In this document: positions 58,970 to 64,000 of the stretch, one piece after another
Position numbering within the stretch: the stretch's first letter is position 1
Layout of the letters: each line of letters begins with the position of its first letter
NCBI GenBank assembly: GCA_964384215.1
Contig: CAYLLB010000022.1
Location: forward strand, 1 to 64,000
From: JAJFUV01 sp964384215
GTDB lineage: Bacteria; Acidobacteriota; Terriglobia; Bryobacterales; Bryobacteraceae
DNA length: 64,000 nucleotides
Direction of reading: 5' to 3'
Translations under genes and position numbers: made by a program
Notes under the pieces: model-generated
The model's input: only the letters and a program-made list of their open reading frames with translations
Told to the model about the DNA's origin: nothing
The model's database searches: none

Positions 58970-60169
58970 TCATCCGGCAATCTCGGCGGCCGAGGCTTCG
59001 AAAACGTCCAGGTAGCGCCGCGCAACGTCATCCCATCGGTGGTGCTCTTCGACATAACCGCGACCCTGGCGGCCCAGTTGCTTTCTGAGCACCCGGTCGC
59101 AAAGCAGCCGGTCCATGCACGCCCGGAATTCGCCGTAATCGCGGTACCATAGCCCTCCCTGGCTGCGCACGCACTGCCCGCGCAAGACCTCCGAACGGCC
59201 GTTGGCCAGGATGGGTTTCGCCGACGCCCACCCTTCAAGCGCCGCAATGCAAAGACTTTCGTGAGGAGAAGGCGCCACAACGATGTCGCTGGCCTGAAGG
59301 ACCAGCCACTTCACGGCATCGGAGATGTAACCCGGCGCGAGAATCGAGCCGTGCGCGGGCACGCTCATGGCAGTCTTGCCGGCAAGGAGCAGCTTGGCGT
59401 TCGATTCCGGACGATCCTCGATGTAGCGAAGGAAATAGTCAATCAGCTGGCCGCAGCCTTTGGATTCACTGATGCGGCCGACGTAAGTGATAACCGGTGA
59501 GTCCCCAATGCGCGCCCGCAGGATGTCCCACTCCGGATCGCCAGGGAGCGGATCAGGAGGGAATTCCACGCCGCCTCCTACCAGATGGCCCACCTCGCGC
59601 TCGAAGCAAAAACGGCGCAGGACGAAATGGCGCTCTTCCGGCGTCAGGAAAATCAGATCGCGCGCATCGTGGAAGATCCTGTCGTAAGCCGCGAGGTAGA
59701 TAGGCGGCTCGTCGTGCGCCGTGGGCACCAGGATGGCGCGACCGGCCACCAGCGGCAGACCGAAACAGGTGGTGGCGTAAAGGTACGTGAAGAAGACAAA
59801 CAGGTCGTAGTCCTCGCGCTTAGCGGCGAGATAATCAAATAAGTCCGGCACAAGAGGCCCTTGCGCGCGGATCCATTCGATCTCGTCTTTTTCGGAGTGC
59901 GGCTGGTGAAGCACCCGGCCGGACAGCCAGGCGAGTTTCTCCCGCTCGCGGCGGCGCGCCGCCGGGAACCGGCGCACCGTGACGCCGTTCAATATTTCCG
60001 CGCCTGCGGGAAAGCGATTCTCCCAGGTCGTGTAATCCACGGCGCAGGTGGTCAGCACATCGAGATCGACGTGCGCGGCCAGACGCTCGGCAACGGAGCG
60101 GCACATCATTTCGCTGCCGCCGGTGACGCCATTCCCGTAGCGCTGCACAACAAAGGCCAGGCGCCTCAT
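58970..60169 (-). CDS. GT4-type glycosyltransferase
   Basis: The 399-residue GT-B fold protein has an acceptor domain starting RLAFVVQRYGNGVTGGSE (Gly loop). Donor-domain features are ITYVGRISESKGCGQLIDYF near residue 227, KLLLAGKTAMSVPAHGS and VAPSPHESLCIAALEGWASAKP, with the ESLCIAALE motif equivalent to the E-x7-E site. It adds a hexose or similar sugar to a growing surface glycan at the inner membrane. Its ATG overlaps the stop of the upstream glycosyltransferase (ATGA). Confidence 0.87.
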   Translation of the reverse strand: MRRLAFVVQRYGNGVTGGSEMMCRSVAERLAAHVDLDVLTTCAVDYTTWENRFPAGAEILNGVTVRRFPAARRREREKLAWLSGRVLHQPHSEKDEIEWIRAQGPLVPDLFDYLAAKREDYDLFVFFTYLYATTCFGLPLVAGRAILVPTAHDEPPIYLAAYDRIFHDARDLIFLTPEERHFVLRRFCFEREVGHLVGGGVEFPPDPLPGDPEWDILRARIGDSPVITYVGRISESKGCGQLIDYFLRYIEDRPESNAKLLLAGKTAMSVPAHGSILAPGYISDAVKWLVLQASDIVVAPSPHESLCIAALEGWASAKPILANGRSEVLRGQCVRSQGGLWYRDYGEFRACMDRLLCDRVLRKQLGRQGRGYVEEHHRWDDVARRYLDVFEASAAEIAG

Positions 60170-61284
60170 CGGAACACCTCACCGCACGCGACTTGCTCCA
60201 TCAAGGATTCGAGCCGCGCGTTGAGGATGCCGGGCCGGAAGTTCTCCTGATACCTCCGGAAACCAGCGGCGGCCAGGTGTCGCGCCAGACGTCCATCCTC
60301 AATCACGGTGTGAATGGACTCGGCAAGGCAACCCGCATCGAAATGGTCCCACACCAGCCCGGCCTTGCCTACCGTTTCACCAACGGCCGTCGTGCCCCAG
60401 GCGACGATGGGCAGACGGAAATACATGGCTTCGACCAGCGGCATGCAAAAGCCTTCGTGCTCGCTCGCGGAAAGGAACGCGTCAGCGAGCGTATAGAGAC
60501 TACGCAACTGGGATGGCGTGACAGCGCCCGCAAAGGCCACATACCTTCCCAGCCCCAGCTTCTCGGCCTCGCGTTCCAGGGCCTCGCGGTAGCTGGACAG
60601 GTTCGGGTCCACCTTGCCGGCGAAAATGAGCCGTGCGGGCGCATTCGACCAGCGGCGGTATTCCGCAAGCACGCCCAACGCTCGCAAATGTCCCTTGTTC
60701 GGCTTCAGGCCCCCGACGAAGAGGATGTTCGCGGTGCCGTCCTTGTAACGGTCGAGCGTCGGTGCGTCGAATGGGACGCGGGCCAAATCTTCCGTCGCGT
60801 GGAAGGGGGCCAGCGCCGCGGTGCGGGCAGCCGGCGCACCCAAGCGGATCAGTTCGTCACAGTTGAAAACGGAATCGCCCAGAAACCAAGCGCGCGGCAG
60901 ATTCGCCAGGCGCCTTGTACTCGCCTCGCCTTCTTTGCAGGCGCGGTAGTGCCCTTCCGAATAACGCGAGAAAAACCGCGCCGGCGTGATGTTGTGATAC
61001 CGGATGACAACCTTCGCCGGCGAGGCCTCGATGAGCCGCTCGCCCTTGGGCCACGCGATCGCATGGTGGTATATGAGCGTGGCGTCCGAATCGTTCCAGC
61101 GCCGGTGGTCGCCCGAATCGAGGAAGCGGCCTACACCGGCACAGGTCCTGTCGATCTCGTCGGCGAAAACTTCCACCTCGTAGCCACCGGCACGCAACAC
61201 CGCGGCCATGCCCCGAACGTCGCTGCCAGTGGCGTCGTAGGATGTCAGGCTCGGCGTGAGGATGTAGACCTTCGATTTGCGCAT
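60166..61284 (-). CDS. GT4-type glycosyltransferase
   Basis: The 372-residue protein has the start KVYILTPSLTSYDATGSDVRGMA, donor-side strand ANILFVGGLKPNKGHLRAL near residue 186, RLIFAGKVDPNLSSY, and the E-x7-E site ASEHEGFCMPLVEAMYFRLP near 275. It is cotranscribed with the downstream glycosyltransferase through a 4-bp overlap and begins 6 bp after a small coiled-coil gene. Donor and acceptor are not known. Confidence 0.87.
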   Translation of the reverse strand: MRKSKVYILTPSLTSYDATGSDVRGMAAVLRAGGYEVEVFADEIDRTCAGVGRFLDSGDHRRWNDSDATLIYHHAIAWPKGERLIEASPAKVVIRYHNITPARFFSRYSEGHYRACKEGEASTRRLANLPRAWFLGDSVFNCDELIRLGAPAARTAALAPFHATEDLARVPFDAPTLDRYKDGTANILFVGGLKPNKGHLRALGVLAEYRRWSNAPARLIFAGKVDPNLSSYREALEREAEKLGLGRYVAFAGAVTPSQLRSLYTLADAFLSASEHEGFCMPLVEAMYFRLPIVAWGTTAVGETVGKAGLVWDHFDAGCLAESIHTVIEDGRLARHLAAAGFRRYQENFRPGILNARLESLMEQVACGEVFR

Positions 61285-61290
61285 GGGCGG

Positions 61291-61731
61291 CTACGCGCGT
61301 GGCTCCCGCGCGCCGGCGTCCGGCGCCGGTTCTCCCAAGCGCCGCTCCAGGCTTGCTATCCTCGACTGCAGGCCCGTTGAGACGCTTTCGAGCGCGGCTA
61401 CCTGTTCCTCCAGCACGCGCAGGGTAACTTCGTTGAAGTCCGTGATTTGCGGCGTGTACCAGAACAACATACGCCGGACCAGGCGTACCAGGATGGAACT
61501 CAAGCGCGCGCGCAAAGTGGCCGGCTGCGGGGGTTGCGTTCCGATGGCCGCCGAACAACGCCGCGCGTGTTCAATGAGCCGCAGCAGGTCCTTGAAGTCG
61601 ACAACGGCATCCGGAGCCAGGGACGTCGCGGCGCCGGACGCCTGTGGTGTTGATGCGAGGCGATCTCGAACCCGCTCGCGGATTTCCTCCATGATCTGCT
61701 CGACGTCGATACGGGACTCTGGCGTGGACAT
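61291..61731 (-). CDS. Coiled-coil protein of a glycosyltransferase cluster (146 aa)
   Basis: The protein opens DVEQIMEEIRERVRDRL, a start often seen in proteins of O-antigen-type clusters. A basic/hydrophobic patch (SILVRLVRRMLFWYTPQITDFN) follows, and the C-terminus is a coiled coil (LRVLEEQVAALESVSTGLQ). There is no signal peptide; the patch may lie on the membrane. It heads the two-glycosyltransferase operon and may anchor or scaffold the enzymes. The function is not established. Confidence 0.7.
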   Translation of the reverse strand: MSTPESRIDVEQIMEEIRERVRDRLASTPQASGAATSLAPDAVVDFKDLLRLIEHARRCSAAIGTQPPQPATLRARLSSILVRLVRRMLFWYTPQITDFNEVTLRVLEEQVAALESVSTGLQSRIASLERRLGEPAPDAGAREPRA

Positions 61732-61783
61732 GCGTAAAGTCCCTATCTTTATAGCAGTTCGGCAAGCAGGAAACCAGTTTCTG

Positions 61784-62725
61784 TTACGCCACCGCGTCGA
61801 GCACGGGGGCGGTTTGTTCGGCCGTTGCGAAGAGGGCGGTCTGCACGGGAGCGTCGGCGCGGTAGCCGGACAGGCGGCCCGGGTAGAGTTGCACCAGGCG
61901 CGAGGGAGCCTCGAACGATGCTTCGCCTACCAGGCGCTTCAACTCGATCGCGTTCACCACGCTGGCTCCCCGCGCGTCGTTGGTAAAAACCACGAACGTG
62001 GCTGTGGAGAATGCGCTGACGCGCTCGAAGCGCGGTTTCCATTCCTCAAATTCTTCGGCGCCGTAGAGGTAGTCGGAGCGGTGCTTCCGCGAGCCGGGAT
62101 TCTCGAACTCCTCGCGCCAATAGAGCGGGTTACGGCCGTGCATGCGCACATATCCGACGGGCGAAGTCAGGTACGCCGTGGGCGGCATGGCGCGCGTGTG
62201 TGAAGGCTGATCGACGTTCACGAATCCCAAGTGATAGTCGATCATGGTGCCCAGAGCTTCTTCCCGCAGCCAACTGTCATGCGGCATCTCGGCTACCAAC
62301 GGGAATTCGTGAAAGGTACGCCTCAGGGTGATCAGGAACTCGCGATTCTCGGCCGTGAAGCGGAAGGACCACGGAAACTGCATCACGACGCAGCCTAGCC
62401 GTCCGGCCTTGTGCAGGGGCCTCAGACCCTCCTTGAAGGCAGCCACCGCAGCCGGATCCAGGGCGCGGTCATACGTGAAGCGGCGCCCGAGCAAGGCAGT
62501 GAACCGGAAATGCGGATTACGCTCCACCTTGCCAAGCCACAGCCGCGCCACCTCCGGGCGCAGCGGATGGTGGAAAGTGGCGTCGATTTCGACGGCGTCG
62601 AGGAACCGCGATAGATACTCCAGCCGGTGAAAACCGTGGCGGCGCGGCGTTGGGTAAACAGCGTCGTCCCAATGCGAATGAGTCCAGCCGGAAGTGCCGG
62701 CCAGGATCTTGGAGGAGGTCTGCAT
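61784..62725 (-). CDS. DUF72 family protein
   Basis: The 313-residue form starts at ATG 62725 with AAAGGAG upstream. DUF72 TIM-barrel features are ILAGTSGWTHSHWDDAVYP at the N-terminus, LSRFLDAVEIDATFHHPLRP, GCVVMQFPWSFRFTAEN, FHEFPLVAEMPHDSW, PVGYVRMHGRNPLYWREEF and VVFTNDARGASVVNAIELKR near the end. The biochemical function of the family is unsettled. A palindrome over its -10 suggests repression. Confidence 0.9.
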   Translation of the reverse strand: MQTSSKILAGTSGWTHSHWDDAVYPTPRRHGFHRLEYLSRFLDAVEIDATFHHPLRPEVARLWLGKVERNPHFRFTALLGRRFTYDRALDPAAVAAFKEGLRPLHKAGRLGCVVMQFPWSFRFTAENREFLITLRRTFHEFPLVAEMPHDSWLREEALGTMIDYHLGFVNVDQPSHTRAMPPTAYLTSPVGYVRMHGRNPLYWREEFENPGSRKHRSDYLYGAEEFEEWKPRFERVSAFSTATFVVFTNDARGASVVNAIELKRLVGEASFEAPSRLVQLYPGRLSGYRADAPVQTALFATAEQTAPVLDAVA

Positions 62726-62747
62726 GAGGCTCCTTTCGCTTTTTCTT

Positions 62748-62766
62748 CTTATACTGATAGTGTAAG
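62748..62766 (-). promoter_or_regulatory. Operator-like palindrome over the DUF72 promoter
   Basis: CTTATACT-GAT-AGTGTAAG is symmetric at 7 of 8 positions per arm. It covers the -10 (TACACT, minus strand 62759-62764). The matching -35 is TTGACT at 62783-62788, spacer 18 bp. Confidence 0.5.
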
Positions 62767-62788
62767 GAATTCCACTGGCGAAAGTCAA
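62759..62788 (-). promoter_or_regulatory. Promoter of the DUF72 gene
   Basis: Minus-strand TTGACT, 18-bp spacer, TACACT. Predicted start lies about 27 nt before the ATG. Confidence 0.5.
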
Positions 62789-62808
62789 GCGAAAGTTGCC
62801 TGCGATCC

Positions 62809-64000
62809 CTAGTACTTGGCTTTGGTCGCGCGGCCCGCAGTCTCCCCGCGCAGCCAGACGTACAACGGAGCGTGGGGCGCGGGCGATGGCCACGGCAAGG
62901 CGACGCGCAGGATCTGCTCGTGTGCGCTGCCCACCACGGGTTTCGGCAGGTCCTTCACAGCGAGACCGGATTGGGCGTCCCAGCCCGTTTTTTCAATGAT
63001 TTCCAAATCTTCGCCGCGCAACACGCCGGCGTATACGCCGGGCGACAGCGCCTCGTCGGTCAGGGTGAAGCTCTTGATATGAGGCAGGCGCACGATCTTC
63101 CCAAGGGTGGCCGGCTCAGAGACGCCTTCCGGGGTGACTTCGACCGACGCCGTCAGATCGCAGCCGGGTTGCCCGGCGCTGGCTGGATCGACCGAAAGGA
63201 ACAGCAGCCCTTGCCCGGCGGATTCCAGGCGGATCGAGTCGCGCTTCTCACCCGCCCGCACTGCGACGTCCGGGCCTCCCGAAGCGCAGCGCAGCCGGAC
63301 GGCAGGTTCGCTTGCGAGGTTGTCCACCTGCATGGAGAAGCTCGCCACCGCCCCTGCCGGCAACTCCCGTTCATGCAGAACGACGCTAAGGTCCTCGGGA
63401 AGGCTGGCCTTAACTAAACCGATCTTCGGCCGTGGTCCCAGGACGGTCAACGCGCCGCCAAGCCGCAAGGGCTGGTGCACGCCCTCTACTTTGAGGTCGA
63501 GGTCCATGCGGTCGCCCTTGTTCGCGCCCTGTTTCAGGCACACAGTGACCCGGCGCTCGGCCGGAGAACCGCCTGTCTCCAGAGTGAACTCGGCGTGATC
63601 GGATTGAATCTGTTCGATACGGTCCAGGCCCGCGCCGCGTAAGACGACAACCTGCGATTGCTCACCGAAGTTGGCCGCCAGGGGCACATTGCGGATGGCC
63701 GGGTGCGGCGGCAGGACGCGGAGGGGGACTGGCTGGGCCTTACTCCCGGACTGGGTGAGCAGCAGGTGATACCGGCCAGCGGCGAGCTTCGCGGTGTCGA
63801 TGTCCACCTCGATGCTGTCCTGGGGTCCGGCGCGTTTGCCTATGGGAAGAGTGAAAGTCAGTTCCGTGGGCACCGCCCTTTCATCGCCGTCTTTTCGCAG
63901 GGCAATTTTCTCAACGAACTGGAAGTCAGCGCCCTCCAACTTGGCGTGCACCATGCCGGAACCGGTGACGAGTTTATCCGCGCTGGCATCCGACACCTTA
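62809..64000 (-). CDS. Large secreted-type beta-domain protein, 5'-truncated by window edge
   Basis: About 396 residues of the C-terminal part are visible; the frame stays open to the last bases. Repeated beta-sandwich strands (LTFTLPIGKRAGPQDSIEV; KLAAGRYHLLLTQSGSKAQP; VVVLRGAGLDRIEQIQSDHA) suggest a chain of Ig/IPT-like modules, as in surface or periplasmic structural proteins. No catalytic motif is seen. The C-terminus ends APLYVWLRGETAGRATKAKY. I do not recognise a family. It lies 83 bp upstream of the DUF72 start on the same strand. Confidence 0.65.
   Translation of the reverse strand, partial: KVSDASADKLVTGSGMVHAKLEGADFQFVEKIALRKDGDERAVPTELTFTLPIGKRAGPQDSIEVDIDTAKLAAGRYHLLLTQSGSKAQPVPLRVLPPHPAIRNVPLAANFGEQSQVVVLRGAGLDRIEQIQSDHAEFTLETGGSPAERRVTVCLKQGANKGDRMDLDLKVEGVHQPLRLGGALTVLGPRPKIGLVKASLPEDLSVVLHERELPAGAVASFSMQVDNLASEPAVRLRCASGGPDVAVRAGEKRDSIRLESAGQGLLFLSVDPASAGQPGCDLTASVEVTPEGVSEPATLGKIVRLPHIKSFTLTDEALSPGVYAGVLRGEDLEIIEKTGWDAQSGLAVKDLPKPVVGSAHEQILRVALPWPSPAPHAPLYVWLRGETAGRATKAKY

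Noticed and set aside
1..64000. CRISPR array, rRNA or tRNA genes
   Set aside because: No regularly spaced direct repeats and no recognisable rRNA or complete tRNA cloverleaf were found.

Overview
This window reads as a chromosomal segment of a GC-rich, Gram-negative soil-type bacterium. An Acidobacteriota of the Solibacter/Bryobacter kind is the best guess. That assignment is inference from gene content: Tat-exported Gfo/Idh/MocA and enolase-superfamily proteins, a formylglycine sulfatase, secreted phosphodiesterase-like enzymes, TolC and DsbD. No rRNA or other decisive marker is present.

Layout. 0-10 kb: sugar-acid and peptide catabolism on the + strand (Gfo/Idh/MocA fragment, ManD-like dehydratase, M14 peptidase). 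It faces a - strand cluster of mtnP, a GT9 glycosyltransferase and two decayed sugar-nucleotide genes (epimerase, DegT aminotransferase). 10-16 kb: triheme cytochrome, MFS transporter, patatin, pyrE and a TolC-type protein. 16-28 kb: a conserved housekeeping stretch, rplM-rpsI, rpsB-tsf-pyrH-frr, rpsA, an HU-like gene, a HIT hydrolase, yceD-rpmF-plsX-dsbD and lepB. 28.9-30.3 kb: a sulfatase. 30.46-47.4 kb: a compact, all-plus-strand virion structural module. 47.5-64 kb: host genes again, namely phosphodiesterase, Wzt-like ABC ATPase, two sodium symporters, M24 peptidase, a hollowed-out GH31, peroxiredoxin, galK, the iron-centre repair protein RIC, a two-glycosyltransferase surface-glycan operon, a DUF72 protein and a partial secreted protein.

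The most interesting region is 30.46-47.4 kb. It encodes small and large terminase, portal, scaffold, P22-type coat, connector and tail-completion proteins, tail tube, tail-assembly chaperone, a short tape measure, two distal-tail proteins, an Fe-S hub/gpJ-like fusion and a TIM-barrel-like tail protein. The chaperone pair has an in-phase A AAA AAC slippery heptamer for -1 frameshifting. I see no integrase, repressor, replication or lysis gene, and intact host genes abut both ends. The order from terminase to tail tip, the short tape measure and the hub cysteines parallel gene transfer agents such as RcGTA, so a domesticated GTA-like particle is a serious hypothesis. A stripped prophage is the alternative. 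Two REP-like palindromes and a hairpin leader lie in its only sizeable gaps.

Secondary points: a sugar-nucleotide operon caught in decay (microhomology deletion, two 1-bp losses, a nonsense codon, a lost catalytic Tyr); a strong 14-bp inverted repeat with a second hairpin upstream of an unlisted 50-residue ORF and rplM; several unlisted small ORFs; and a CRP/FNR-like box before ric.
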